A DNA stretch of 64,000 nucleotides from Proteles cristata cristata (Eukaryota; Chordata; Mammalia; Carnivora; Hyaenidae): positions 868,001 through 932,000 of the forward strand of contig JAESUZ010004921.1 of assembly GCA_017311185.1 (NCBI GenBank), given 5' to 3'. A program made the position numbers and the translations under genes. This document shows positions 12,931-25,286 of this stretch, one piece after another (the stretch's first letter is position 1; each line of letters begins with the position of its first letter). The notes below the pieces were generated by a model. The model was given only the letters and a program-made list of their open reading frames with translations, was not told the origin of the DNA and searched no databases.

Positions 12931-13929
12931 AAGATATACTGAGAAGTTCCAAAGAAATGAGATAGATTTTTAGGGATAAAAAATTTTTTTTTAAAAAAGG
13001 ATAAAGAAAACCCTGAGCACCTCCCAGTATTATTTCTTGTCCTATAAAGTAGGCATTATTTTAGCAATTACAAAACAGTAATATAAAAACCTATATTTTT
13101 ACATTAGAAGATTTGATTGTGTGTTTTGGAAATGACAAACAATTTTAAATAATGACAAAGCCTAAGTTTTAACCATAAGTAATGATTAAAGTCACTGAAA
13201 TTGAATTTTTTAAATTCAGTGATGGCAAAAAGTGAATTGTTAGGAAAATAGGATAACTGAGATCTTTTGTAGCTCTGTTCCTCTCTAGCCTTGACTCTGA
13301 GCTCAGGTGATTACCAGAGACAACAAAATGGATGAATATTACAGATAAAAAGTTATAAGTCTGAAATGAAGACACTGGAGTGCTGGCAAGGTGAGTGGTG
13401 TGCATCAAATAACAGTAAAGGACGAGTATAGGGAAGAAATGGATAAGATGCTAGGATATGGTAACCAGAGAAACACTAGGGAGAACCACCTAATGGAATA
13501 AAGTACAAGATTCAGGTTAAAAAAAACACAAATTCACATGTGGTTCCATTTTCCATTACTACAATCTAACACAGTAATTTTGTGCATGACAGTAGCTCCT
13601 CTGAACCTCACTAGTGCTTGGACCTACCTTGTAGGGGACTTGGGAAACTTAATGATGTAGATACATGCCAGTCATATTTCTGAGAAAGAGATTTCTACTT
13701 AAGGTTTCTTATTCTAATAACTGAAAATATTTGTAATAATTTCCTCAGAAAAAATAATTTAAGATTAAATTTATCCAATTTACCTAATTCATTTTGTCAT
13801 TTTATTTGCCCAAATTTATATATAATAACTAAAAATATCTGTTTATTAAAATTGCAGACTTCACCTCCTCACTATGCATTATTCTGACTCAAGACATTTA
13901 GAGTTCAATTCAGGAATATATTTATCAAG
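12931..13929. other. No gene seen
   Basis: AT-rich intergenic sequence between a CAN SINE and the MER5-like pair; no feature recognised. Confidence 0.5.
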
Positions 13930-14170
13930 TTCTGGAGTGATTCTGATGTAAGAAGTCCGAGAACCACACGTGGAGAAATACGTCTTAATGCCTTGATTTG
14001 GAAATGTATCAAGATACATGTTGCATGTTAGATTCACGTGGAAAACTAAAACTACTGAAGTATGGGCCCACATCATAACCTGAGGGTTCTTACTTAAATA
14101 GACTGGGGTATGGCTTGGGTATTGGAGTTCCAAAAAGTCCCCAGGTGGTTCTAATGGGCACCCAAGGTTA
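13930..14170. mobile_element. MER5-like hAT-Charlie MITE(s)
   Basis: GTGATTCTGATGTAAGAAGTCCGAGAACCAC is a MER5-type end. TTGCATGTTAGATTCACGTGGAAAACTAAAACTACTGAAGTATGGGCCCAC through CCCCAGGTGGTTCTAATGGGCACCCAAGGTTAAGACCCAC is a second MER5A-like copy. Both are decayed; the minus-strand 99-codon open frame is incidental. Confidence 0.6.
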
Positions 14171-15206
14171 AGACCCACCTGATTTCTAAAGGATGATTGT
14201 GGAGTCTGCTAATAATTTTTTCTTCAAAACTTAACAGAACAGCTTTTCAATACTATTTAACAATCCTTAGAACTTAGAATTAAATAGTCCTCAAGTTTTT
14301 AGAATGATATGGACTCTGGAAAATAGAACTGTTTTACCCTTTACATAAGAAACTTGCTGAGAAAAGCAGCTTTGAACAGTTTTATCTGATATTCCTTTCT
14401 TCCTGTAATCATGTCTCTTATGGTTGCAATTTGCTATCTATTTTCTCTCATCTATTCATTTTCTATAGTTTTATTCTGTATCCCTCACTTCCTTTACTGT
14501 CCCACATGCATTATTTGGCATTAATATTCATTATTTTAAGCCCAAAAGACTCCATTGAACTTGCTCCATTCTCCAAATCTTCCTATTCCCTACAGTTTTT
14601 ACAAGCCTATTGTGGTGGCAGTGGTAAACTGCTTTTTTTTTAAGGCTATTTATTATTTAAGAAAACAAAATAAAAATAACTTTGTTTTTCCAAAATACAC
14701 TCTTTCTTCCTTTCTTCAGAAATAATCCTCATTCCTCATTCCAACTAGTCAAATGCAATTTCTAACAACTAACTTTGTAAAACCAATATGAAAAACAGCT
14801 TGTGTGATAATAATACCCAACTAAGCACAAAGTCAACAAGAACTGCGTTACTCCAAAAGCTTTCTTCCCAGCAAGCTGAACTCTTTGAAGTTAACAATTC
14901 TACATTTACAAATATACACCATTACATAAAATGAGCTACCATGCTCTCACTTGGTTTCTCAACCAAATGGTTTGTTTTGGATCCATCTTGTGACTTTCAA
15001 GATTGCTGGAAAATCATGGAAACTAACTAGCTAAGAAATAAGTGCCTAGGCAGCATCACAAAGGAAATGGTCCAGCCTTTTGGGTTTTTGGACTTGTGAA
15101 TCTAGTCATTAGTGCCACTTAATAGACATGCATAACCCTCAAGTTATCAATACATACACAAACATACATGTACACATAAAATATTCTCTTAAAAGATGAT
15201 TCTTGG
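14171..15206. other. No gene seen
   Basis: AT-rich intergenic sequence with a T9 run near 14632; nothing else recognised. Confidence 0.5.
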
Positions 15207-15408
15207 AGCATCTGGGTGACTCAGTCAGTTAAAGCATCCGACTTGGCTCAGGTCATGACCTCACGGTTCGTGAGTTTGAGCCCCATATCAGGCTCTGTGC
15301 TGACAGCTCGGAGCCTGGAGCCTGCTTCATATTCTGTGTCTCCCTCTCTCTCTGCCCCTGCCCTGTTTGCACTCTGTCTCTCTATCTCAAAAAATAAATG
15401 TTAAAAAT
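15207..15408 (+). mobile_element. CAN SINE
   Basis: GGAGCATCTGGGTGACTCAGTC head, GCTGACAGCTCGGAGCCTGGAGCC, CT tract and AAAAAATAAATG. The 62-codon frame here is a SINE translation. Confidence 0.9.
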
Positions 15409-15683
15409 TAAAAGATATTTCTTCTAACCCTCAAGTTTTAAAAGAAATGATTCCTGCTATCTCCAAGTTTCCACTAATGCCATTTCAACCACTCTGATTA
15501 AAGTAAATCAAATAGTTTTGAATTGAGCTTTTAAATACCAGTGAGCCCACTTTTTTGGTAATTGGTTATATTTTTATGCATACAGGTGCATTATCAAATT
15601 AATTTGCTTCTAAAAATTCTAAGAATATCAACTAAAATCTAAGCTAATGTTTTCTGTAGCTAATTGAATAAACGATCATTTCT

Positions 15684-16125
15684 TAATTTTTTTTAATTTA
15701 AATTCGTTAGTTAACAGTGTTATATTAGTTTGAGGTGTACAATATAGCGATTCAACACTTCCATACAAAACTTGGTGCTCATCACAAGTGCCCTCCTAAT
15801 CCCCATCACCTATTTAACCCACCCTCTCACCCATCTCCCCTCTGATAACCATCAGTTTGCTCTCTACAGTTAAGTCTGTTTTGTGGTTTGCCACTCTCTC
15901 TTTTTGTTCCCTTAGCTTGCTTATTTTATTTCTTAAATTCCACTTAGGAGTGAAATTGTATGGTACTTGCCTTTTTCTGACTTATTTTGCCTAGTGTAAT
16001 ACTCTAGTTCCATCCATATCATTGCAAATGGTACAATTTCATTCTTTTTTTCACTGAGTAATGTTCAGTTGTATATACCTACCAATCATCTTTATCCATT
16101 CATCAGTCAATGGATAATTGGACTG
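15684..16125 (-). mobile_element. LINE-1 3' end, antisense
   Basis: Starts with the antisense L1 terminus TTAATTTAAATTCGTTAGTTAACAGTG, continues through GGTGTACAATATAGCGATTCAACACTTCC and ends at TCAGTCAATGGATAATTGG. Older subfamily than the copy at 11.6 kb. 5'-truncated. Confidence 0.85.
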
Positions 16126-16662
16126 TTTTTTTAATCTTTATTACACTTAGTTTTCCAAACTGTCTATAATTCTATGTATTTTCTAATCAGAAAAATGTTA
16201 TTGTCTAAAGAAAATAATTTTATTCTTTATTCCTACCAATTCCAGGTTCTTAACAGTATGAATTACATTGGTAGGAATACTGGCAATAAAAAATGACTTT
16301 ATACATAATCACAAATATTTATATATAAAATATATATTGCTATATATTTAGATTTTCTATGTATTTCCAATATGTATTCATAAAACGTACAATTTTCATT
16401 CAGAATTTATTTTTATTGAATTATATTTCTAGGAATACAAGCATGCTCCTTTAGGATTCTGTACATTTATATAAATAATGTATTTAAATTAATTCCAAGT
16501 TAAATTTCAGTAATATCTATATGGCCATTGCATTTATTTCCATTTTAATCAACTCATTAATGAGAATAGTTATGAAGATGAATCTGAAGACCAGATTAGT
16601 GAAGCCATTTTGCATCATTTTTATAACATTTTATAAGTTATTTAGAGATGAGAGATAAAATC

Positions 16663-16868
16663 TTTATTTTTTAAAGTTTATTTATTTTGAGAGAGATAGA
16701 GACAATGTGAGTAGGGCAGGGGCAAATAGAGAAGAAGAGAGAGAATCCCAAGCAGTCTCCACACTGTCAGTGTACAGCCTGACACAGGGTTCGAGCCCAC
16801 GAAACCATCAGATCATGACCCAAGCTGAAATCAATAGTTTTTAACCAACTGAGCTACCCATACACCCC
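16663..16868 (-). mobile_element. CAN SINE, antisense
   Basis: T-rich TTTATTTATTTTGAGAGAG side to AACTGAGCTACCCATACACCCC. Diverged copy; target duplication not certain. Confidence 0.85.
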
Positions 16869-18405
16869 AAGAGACAAAACCTTTAACCAAACAAAGACAG
16901 CTGGGTTAAAACAAAAACATAGTAATTTTTTTCTCTAATTCTAGAATTTATGATTTTATAACTTACATGTAAGTAATCAAGATATTTACAATATTACACC
17001 AACCATTTATGATGAATCTACTGGGTTTCTTTTGTTGTTTTGTTTTGTTTTCTTGTATGGCATTTGACTATTGAGTGATTATGGTATACTGTGTGAAGAC
17101 AGTGAAATAGACATGTAGTTTATGATATCAATATCAATTGATGATATCCATCAATCCAGATAGATTCTTTTTTAAATGTATTAATTAGGAATAGTTCACA
17201 CACACATTCAATTTTGCACATATTAAGATAATCTGATCATGTGGTTTAATCTTGACCTCAAAAAAATTCATGGTTCTACATACTAAAGTCTCTCATCTTG
17301 AGCTCAGCATCCTGATAGTTTTCTTAATAGTGATTCTTTGTTGGTTATCATATTGCTGATCAGAATGCATTAGTGAGTAAAGACAATCCAATAATTTACA
17401 TCTGCTTTCTATTTTATGTCTGCTCTATATTGTACCAATCTTAATTTTTAAATGCATACAACTAAAATTACTATTGATGGTTTAAAAGTGTTGCTTATCT
17501 GCCCACTAATATACATAGTGATCTAACTTAAAATAGATTTTTGAACTTATCTTAAGCAATACTTTGTTATAAATAATATGATTATCTTCTCATAGTTTTT
17601 AAATTACTGAATGGTTTATTGCAAAATATCATAAAAAGGTATGTGGATTCTTATCCACATGATCATAAAGTAAGGAAAAAGTTAAAATGAGGAAAACTTT
17701 TAGACATTAAATAAATCTTTTGAAGGATTCACATTAGACCTCCTGTATGGTGAGAAAACATGAAAAGATTTAGTGGTTCATTTTCTTATGACATACAATA
17801 TACATAGTCAATAAATCATCTGGAAATTGAATCTATGTATATGTAAGATCAACATTTGCATGAATATTTTCAGCCAAGGTTCCCCAATTCATTTTCAAAA
17901 TATCATAAAGGGATAAAAAATGGTCTAATGTAGGTTTAGAGCATATATTTGCTACACAGAGCAAAGAAGTAAAAATGATTATGATGTATTAATGTTGAGT
18001 ATAAAAAAATAACACTAACTTCAGTTACAGAATATAGAATGTTTACTTGAAAAAATACGGTCTGAATTATGGATACTGAAAATTATTAAAGAAAAAAGTA
18101 CAAACTTATTTGAATGGACTCCTTTTTAATTATAAAGAATAAAGGAAATAAAACATGAAAATTAAAATGTTTGGTCCTACAAAATGCATTTTATTCCTCA
18201 TAAGATAAAATGCAGTCTGGACTGTCTTAAACACAAGAAGAAATTTGCCAACTTATGAAACTCAAGAGTCAAAAAGCAGCCTTGCTTCAGAGGCAAATTC
18301 CGGGTTAAACATCATCAGAGCATCCATTTCATGCTTTTGTTTGTTCTGTGTCACCTTCAGCCTCAAGCTGATTAACACCATAATGGCAAGATGGCAATAG
18401 AGATT
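16869..18405. other. No gene seen
   Basis: Very AT-rich unique-looking sequence with no open frame above 60 codons. Confidence 0.5.
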
Positions 18406-18422
18406 TCAAAGCTCACTTCATC

Positions 18423-18646
18423 GGGCGCCTGGGTGGCTTAGTCAGTTAAGCGTCCGACTTTCGCTTGGGTCATGATCTCGCGGTTCGTGGGTTCAAGCCC
18501 CGCGTCGGGCTCTGTGCTGACTGCCAGCTCAGAGCCTGGAGCCTGTTTCAGTCTGTGACTCCCTCTCTCTCTGACCTACCCCTGCTCACGCTGTCTTTCT
18601 CTCTCTCCTAGAAATAAATAAAAATCTTTAAAAAAATAAAATAAAA
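18423..18646 (+). mobile_element. Young CAN SINE (GGCTTAGTC / TTTCAGTCTGTG variant)
   Basis: GGGCGCCTGGGTGGCTTAGTC head with intact CpGs and long target copies TCAAAGCTCACTTCATC (18406) and TCAAAGCTCACATCATC (18647). It shares the variant features ACTTTCGCTT, GACTGCCAGCTC, TTTCAGTCTGTG and CTAGAAATAAA with the copies near 24.75, 29.1 and 47.25 kb. Confidence 0.92.
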
Positions 18647-19319
18647 TCAAAGCTCACATCATCACAGCACTATGAACTTTCAAATTAAGAGTCTTGAGTT
18701 TATTCTGTTCTGAGTTTAACAAGCTTAAGTCAGTCATTGCTCCCACGAACTGTGCTCCGAATTATGCTGATCTAGGTTAGGTCCTTCTTCCAGGTCCAAT
18801 AGGAGGAACCAGAAGGTGGGCTATGCTTCTACACAATACAATCAGACATTAGGACCAACCAAAATAATGATATGTCCTATTGCCACATAACTAAATCACA
18901 AAAGAAAATGTAGATTTACTTTTGTCTTATAGGTTACCTACTCACTTCTCCAGCACTGAATATACTGTAAGATTTATTATTCAAATGTAAGATTTAAATT
19001 CAAAAGTATCACAGGTGTATATTAGATATGCATCTCTTTTTTTTTTGTCATTTTGATCTGACAAGTATAATCTTTCTCAGTTTAAGAAATTGTAGTTTAT
19101 TATTTCAATTATTATTTCATCTGCATCTACTCTGTTCTTAGTTTACATACAGCTGTATCCATCACTTTACCTTTTTTATTTATATTATTCATCTCTTCAT
19201 CATCTCTTGAATTCTGAGAGAATTTCTTTTCAAACATTTAGTATTGTATAACATCATAATAATCGTTAGCTACTACATTTTAAAAATTTAACAACCTTCT
19301 GTCTTAACTGAAAGTAACC

Positions 19320-20451
19320 CTTACAAGGTTCGTGATGTTTCTTTTACTTGGACTAACATCCTTTCAAATATTATGTAACTCATAAATAATTATACATGTG
19401 TTAAGGAGGTATGCATGTAACTTTTAAAAATCATACAATAAAATTGACTCTGGCTTTTTTTGTAAAGTTATATACGAATACACGGAGATATTCGTTTCCA
19501 GTATTGAAGTCAAGTTCCCAAACCATTCTATCGCTCCAGAAAACTTCTTCCTGTTATTCCTTTAAAGTCAACCTCCTCCAATCACTACTCCCAGCTCTAC
19601 TCAACTTTTTGCCATCACTACAATATTGTCATCTCTAGAATGGAAGCATTAAGTAGGCAAACTTTGAGATTGGCACTTATCACTCTGAAGAAAGATCGTA
19701 AGTTCTATCCATATAGTTGAATGTGTATCAGTAGTTTGTTCCTTTGTATGGATGCGCCACAGTTTATCTATTCACCTGCTGAAAGTAAATTCCATTTTTG
19801 GCAAGTTCCTATTAGACAATTTTGTACAGAGTGGTTAAATACCACTGCAATATCAAATACTGCTACGTACATCACGTGTAATTTTTAGCGTGATAAGTTT
19901 TAATTTCTCTTAGGTAAATACACAGGAGTAAGATTGCTGGGTCATTCTGTGGGAGGTCGGGGGGGAGAAACTACTGTGTAGCTGAAAGCATGTTGCTTTA
20001 ACACCAACAAAAGAGTTACATTTACTCCATATTTTCATCTGCCTTTAGTATTGTAGTTTTTTCATTTTTATCCATTCTAAAAGGTGTGTAGTGATATCTC
20101 ATTATGGTTTTAAAATGCTTTTTTTAATGGTTAATGATGTTACCTTTTAATGCACTTATTTGCTATCTCTATATACTCTCATGAAGTGTCCAAGTTTTTA
20201 ACTATTTTTGTGTTTTATTGTTGAGATTTAAGAGTTTCAGTATTCTGAAAGCACAGTCTTTTGCTGAATTTTTTATTTGCAAATATGTTCCCTAGCCTGT
20301 AAGTTGCTTTTTCATTCCCTTAATGGTGTCTTTCACAGAGAAAAAACTTAATTTTGATGATATCCAATTATTTTTTCCTTTTGATTGTTTTTGTTGTCAT
20401 ACCTAAAAAGCTCACCTAACATGAGATTTTCTTTTCTCCAATATGTCCTTC
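19320..20451 (-). mobile_element. Old LINE-1, antisense, first part (3' side)
   Basis: Antisense 3' region and end of ORF2 of an old L1 (L1ME-like): the antisense landmarks ACAGGAGTAAGATTGCTGGGTCA and TAATGGTTAATGATGTTACC are recognisable though decayed. It breaks at 20451 where the class II ERV is inserted and resumes at 22193. Confidence 0.6.
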
Positions 20452-20815
20452 TGTTGGGAACCATTCTTAGCCCACTAGTCGAGAAAACTACTGGTGAGGT
20501 TATAGCAAGTTTGCACTGTCTCTTGCCAATCTGATGACAACCGATATCCATCCACACTCAATTATTTCTGCTTGAGCACAGACCCCCAAGGTACCTTGTT
20601 GATCAGTATCAGGAGTGATTTGTCCCCTTATTCTGGCCCTGGTATGATGATTGCACCTTGTGAAGGAACTTATTGTGGGAACTTCTTTTGATTATGCAAA
20701 CAGACATCATGTCTCTAGCAGGTCCTGTTTCCCTCCATCCTTTCCCTTGAGCTATGAACAAGCTAATGACCTTTACTCATAAAAGATTGACCTTTACACG
20801 TACAATTCTGTTTCT

Positions 20816-21064
20816 GTGGTTGTGTTAGTCCAAGAGTTTCATACAGCTCAACATGTAAATCAGCTAACCAAAAATGTCTCTCATGCCCTAGGTATTCAAG
20901 AAATCAAAGACAAAAAACTAGACATAAAGGTAAATGTACACAAAGAGGATATTCTATGTATTGGAAATGAGCTAAACTCTTTAAAGGTATGGTTGGCTCT
21001 CTGGTGCCATAAAGACTATAACTGGACAATTAAGTCTTGCCCAGAGACAAAGAGCCTAACTTAG
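20816..21064 (+). pseudogene. Retroviral env (transmembrane subunit) remnant in the ERV
   Basis: An 82-codon open stretch without a real ATG (it begins at GTG). It reads like part of a class II ERV transmembrane-envelope ectodomain: a QEFHTAQHVNQL stretch, a helical heptad-like run with KNVSHAL and KKLD, then a Cys-containing tail (CHKDYNW). It ends at a stop after KSLT. The surface subunit, fusion peptide and membrane anchor are not visible, so this is a non-functional relic. Assignment is by eye and moderate. Confidence 0.5.
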
Positions 21065-21262
21065 AGAGAAGGAACAGATAAGGGCAGAACATAAGTTACT
21101 ACATGTACCTTTCCTGACTGACTGGTGATGTATAGCAGTCCCTTCCCTAAGGCCTACATTCTGCAAAAATCTTCCCTTACACTGGCAGCTGTGATGAGGA
21201 TGGATAAGAGTATCTACAAATCTATGACCTAATCTTAGTGTTATTAAAATGTGAACACCCTG

Positions 21263-21878
21263 ACTGGTATAGCCCCTCTGGAAAACAGTGTGGAGATTCC
21301 TCAGGAAACTAACAATAGAACTCCCCTAGGACCCAGCAATAGCACTGCTAGGAATTTACCCAAGGGATACAGAAATGCTGAGGCATAGGAGCACATGTAC
21401 CCCAATGTTCATAGCAGCACTCTTCAACAATAGCTAAAACATGGAAAGAGCCTAAGTGTCCATCAACTGATGAATGGATCAAGAAGATGTGGTTTATCTA
21501 TACCATGGAATACTACATGACAATGAGAAACAATGAAATCTGGCCATGTGTAGCAATATGGATGGACCTTGAGGGTGTTATGCTGAGCGAAATAAGTCAG
21601 GCAGAGAAGGACAAATATCATATGTTTGCACGTATAGGAGGATTAGGAGGAACTTGACAGAGGAACAAGGGGGAGAAGAAGGGCGGAAATGGTGGGGGAA
21701 AGGGAGAGAGGCAAACCATGAGAGACTCTTGAATGCTGACAAAAACTGAGGACTGATGGATGTGGGGGGGAAGGGGGGTTGGGCATGGAGGAGGACACTT
21801 GTGGGGATGAGCACTGAGTGTTATGTGGAAACTAATTTGACAATAAACTATTTGTAAAAAAAAAATAATAAATAAAAT
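21263..21878 (+). mobile_element. Young 5'-truncated LINE-1 inside the ERV
   Basis: The 3' end of a feliform L1: post-ORF2 sequence (ACCCAGCAATAGCACTGC, ATGGAATACTACATG), a G-rich 3' UTR, GACAATAAACTATTTG and an A-rich tail. It is bounded by a perfect 17-bp target duplication AAAATGTGAACACCCTG at 21246-21262 and 21879-21895. It is very similar to the L1 at 33.6-34.35 kb. Confidence 0.9.
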
Positions 21879-22192
21879 AAAATGTGAACACCCTGTTATT
21901 TTCTTAGATACTCAACCTCACTATAATTGGGGCAGTTCTGCAGGAATACTTATGTAAAACCTGTTTCTGTACATTTTCCAAAAACACCTTATCACAGAGA
22001 ACTATCCATTGTAAAAATTCCATTTTCTGATGCCATGTTAACGTCTGACCTATAAATAAAGAAACCAAAACCGACAAGCAAAGATGCCTGCCTGGTGATC
22101 AGAAAGATTCTCATGGCTCTCTCCCTCCCTCCCTCACCGACACTGTCCATCCTCCAGGGATCCCTGGACCTGGCCAGAGCTGGACTCCAGCA

Positions 22193-23340
22193 TCCTTCTA
22201 AATGTTTTATAAGTGTTATGTTTTACTTTTATATCTGGGATCCATTTTGACTAAACTTGTGTATAACACCAAATGCTTAGGTTCAGATTCTTTTTTTTTT
22301 TTTTTTACTTTCTCTTTCCTTTTCTATTTTACATAAGGATGGCCAATTGTTTCAACACCATTTCTCCTTTTTCCATGGGTTTCTTCAGCAACTTTGTCGA
22401 AAATCAAATGGCCATTTTGTGTGAATGTGTTTCTAGATTCTATTCTTTTCTTCCTGATCTATGTGTCTGAACCTTTACCGAAACACTCTTAATTATCATT
22501 TTACAGTATTCTTAAAACTATGTAGTATGAGCCTTCCAACTTTATGGTTTCATTTATTCTCATCTTTGCACCTCCATACAACTTTAAGAATCATTTTGTC
22601 TTTATCTAAAAAATCTCTGTTGGGTTTTAATAGATATTGCACTGAATCAACACATCAATTTAGGGAGAATTAACTTTTTAAAATGTTTGTGGGGTTTTTT
22701 TTTTTTTTGAGAGAATACATAAGTTGGGAGGGGCAGAGAGTGAGGGGGACAGAGGATCCAAAGTGAGCTCTTAGCTGATAGCAGAAAGCAAAAGGCAGGG
22801 CTTGAACTCACAAACCGTGATATTATGATCTGAGCTCAAGTAATCAACCTACTGAGCCACACAGGTACCTCAAGAATTAACATTTTTTATGTTGAGTCTT
22901 CCAATCTAAGAAAATAAGTCTTTCCATTTCATTAGGTCTTCCTTTATATCTTTTATCAGCATTTTGTAGTCTTTAGCAGAGAGATTCTGAAATTTTATTA
23001 AATTTATATTCATACATTTAACTTTTGTTGGTGCTATTAGAAATATTATTGCATTTTTAGCTCTGGGACTTTTGGTATTTTCAGTCTTTTTTTAAGTTTT
23101 AGATTACTTAGGCTTTCCTACACAGATGTTGTATTGTCTGTGAACAGGGGTAGTTTTAATTCTTCCCCTTCTATTACATAAGCTTTTAAATGAAAATGTT
23201 TTCTTCTTTCCCTGCATTGACCAAAACTTCCAGTTTGGGAAAGGTGAGAATGGGTATTCGTGTGTTATTTCCAATCTTAGGGTAGAGAACTTAATATGTA
23301 TGGTTTTAACAATTCTCACTGTACTCTCAGTTTTGTAGCT
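22193..23340 (-). mobile_element. Old LINE-1, antisense, second part (ORF2 side)
   Basis: Continuation of the split antisense L1 after the ERV: TTTCTCCTTTTTCCATGGG, TTTGTCGAAAATCAA and GCACTGAATCAACA are decayed antisense ORF2 landmarks. A CAN SINE interrupts it at 22680-22871. Frames are broken. Confidence 0.6.
22680..22871 (-). mobile_element. CAN SINE, antisense, inside the old L1
   Basis: T-rich side to CTACTGAGCCACACAGGTACCTC. Target copies AGAATTAAC at 22666-22674 and 22873-22881. Diverged, so it predates the young SINEs. Confidence 0.88.
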
Positions 23341-23789
23341 TTACTTCTTTTAAGGTATTTATAGGGTGATGAACACTCCGATTTTTCACATTTCCTCTCT
23401 TTCTCTGGGGAATGGAATGAATTTACCTGTTTGTTATCATTAGAAAACAAGATTACTGCCATAGATCATGTGGGCCTATGGTAGAAAAGTTTTAGTCCCA
23501 GGCAAATGCTAGGAGGGAAAAGATGTGGTTTCCAGTGGAGGTTACACTGTTGTTTATTGCTCTGGCAGACCAAAATTAGCAAAAGTCAGCACCAATGATC
23601 TTGTTAGTCAGCACTAAAGTTGACTAACAAGTAACTGTTTGATCCCAGTATCGAAAACTAGGTAGCCACTGGCATGATACTGGGAAGATCTATGTTAAAT
23701 TTGACCCATAATTTTTATAACTATATTAGAATATATATAAAAAATTACATCTGTTATACTTCTCTTTGGTATCAAATCAGGGACTGGAA

Positions 23790-24104
23790 TTCAAATAGAG
23801 TGTTTATGTGGAATTTAAAAAATAAAGCAAAGGAAAAAAACAAAAGATGAAAGAAAAGACCAAACAAAAGAGACCAAAAACAAACTAACCAACAAAACAG
23901 AGATTCATATACAAAGCACAAACTGGGGGCTCCCAAAGGACAGGCAGGGAGGTGATGGGGGGTGGGTGAAATAGGTGAAGGGATTAAGAGTACACTTAGA
24001 CTGATGAATATTGAGAAATGTATAGAATTGTTGAATCATTATATTGCACACCTGAAACTATTTATAATACTGTGTGTTATTTATACTTCATTTAATATAA
24101 AAAG
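23790..24104 (+). mobile_element. LINE-1 3' end, sense
   Basis: GATGGGGGGTGGGTGAAATAGGTGAAGGGATTAAGAGTACACTTA and ATTGCACACCTGAAACTATTTATAATACTGTGTGTTA are the carnivore L1 3' terminus; it ends in TATAAAAAG. Confidence 0.8.
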
Positions 24105-24730
24105 AGAACTATGCTATTTTGTAAAATTATTTAGATTTAGTATACACCATTAAGGATCCAGTGAAAGTAAAATTGATTTTCATCATTGAAGACTCTATAC
24201 TTAGATAAAACAAGTATAATACCTACCCACAGATGGAGAGATTTATTTTTCCTTTTCATATGGTGATACATGAACTTTTTTTCTTTTTAAGCTCAAGGAA
24301 GTGGGTTGAAAATTAACTGAATATTCCTACAAATTATATGCTCAATAGTTTTAGAAGATCCTTATATAATTCATAGCTGGACAAGGCCATGGGGAAATTA
24401 TTAGTTTGTGTTATTTTCTTCAATGGTCAACTCATCACTGGTCAATTAATTTTTACAGAGGTCTTCAATAAGAAAGATACACTGAGAATTTTTTAATATT
24501 TCTCCTGAGTCTTGAATGTATTATATATTTATATTTCATATATTTGATCATATATTTTATGTTACAAGTATGCACTTAAAAATATATATTTCTTGAAAGA
24601 AACAGACTAAATGGCAATTTTTATAATTGTGTGTTAAGTACATAAAGTTTGTTCACCAATTCTTAGTTTTGTGTAAATTTTATAATTTTCACCATAAAAA
24701 TTATAATGTTCATGAAATCTCATAATCCTT
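24105..24730. other. No gene seen
   Basis: AT-rich sequence with TATATTT clusters near 24520-24590; no feature recognised. Confidence 0.5.
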
Positions 24731-24746
24731 AGAAAATCTTTCTTTT

Positions 24747-24985
24747 CTTTTTTTTTTTTTTTATTTTTTTTTTAAATGTTTTATTTATTTTTTAGGAGAG
24801 AGAGAGAGAGAGACAGCATGAGCAGGGGAGGGTCAGAGAGAGAGGGAGTCACAGACTGAAACAAGCTCCAGGCTCTGAGCTGGCAGTCAGCACAGAGCCC
24901 GACGCGGGGCACGAACCCACGAACCGCGAGATCATGACCTAAGCGAAAGTCGGACACTTAACCGACTAAGCCACCCAGGCGCCCC
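24747..24985 (-). mobile_element. Young CAN SINE, antisense (GGCTTAGTC / TTTCAGTCTGTG variant)
   Basis: Antisense head GCCACCCAGGCGCCCC ends at 24985. Perfect target copies AGAAAATCTTTCT at 24731-24743 and 24986-24998. Most CpGs intact (GACGCGGGGC, CGAACCGCGAG). Confidence 0.93.
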
Positions 24986-25286
24986 AGAAAATCTTTCTAA
25001 AATATGTGTAGATTGTTAGAAATTCTAAGATGCTTGTGTAACTGAAATAATAAAATAACCTAAGAAATAATTAAGGCCTCATAGAAACTAAGTTTGGAAT
25101 TAAGAAACTCATATGTACCTTGAAGAATCTGGCTTGAAAATGGGACAGATGGAATATCATCTCCCAGAAGATAAGATAAAGTATAAATAAGATGGGTATT
25201 GAAAAAAGAATTAAAATAGTGAACAAAAAAATATTCTTAAATATGAGCGATACATGAGTTGTAGTATTTTAAAGCCAGTTATTTTG

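Larger units (their letters stand above)
20452..22192 (+). mobile_element. Class II (betaretrovirus-like) endogenous retrovirus, internally deleted, interrupted by an L1
   Basis: The element starts TGTTGGGAACC, ends CTCCAGCA, and is flanked by a perfect 6-bp target duplication TCCTTC (20446-20451 and 22193-22198). TG...CA ends with a 6-bp duplication, plus an IAP-like TGTTGGGA start, fit class II ERVs. A TATAAATAAA block at 22051-22060 looks like the promoter/poly(A) region of the 3' LTR. The interior holds a decayed env fragment only; no gag or pol is seen. Removing the later L1 (21263-21878 plus one target copy) leaves about 1.1 kb. I could not find the 5' sequence repeated at the 3' end, so the two LTRs are not both complete. 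The host sequence is an older antisense L1 that resumes on the other side. Confidence 0.75.

Noticed and set aside
18423..18500. tRNA-Lys-like sequence with A and B box features
   Set aside because: It is the tRNA-derived head of a CAN SINE, not an independent tRNA gene; the same holds for all other copies.
20816..21064. ERV env frame as a possible domesticated envelope gene
   Set aside because: Only a short part of the transmembrane subunit remains, with no true start, no surface subunit and no anchor.
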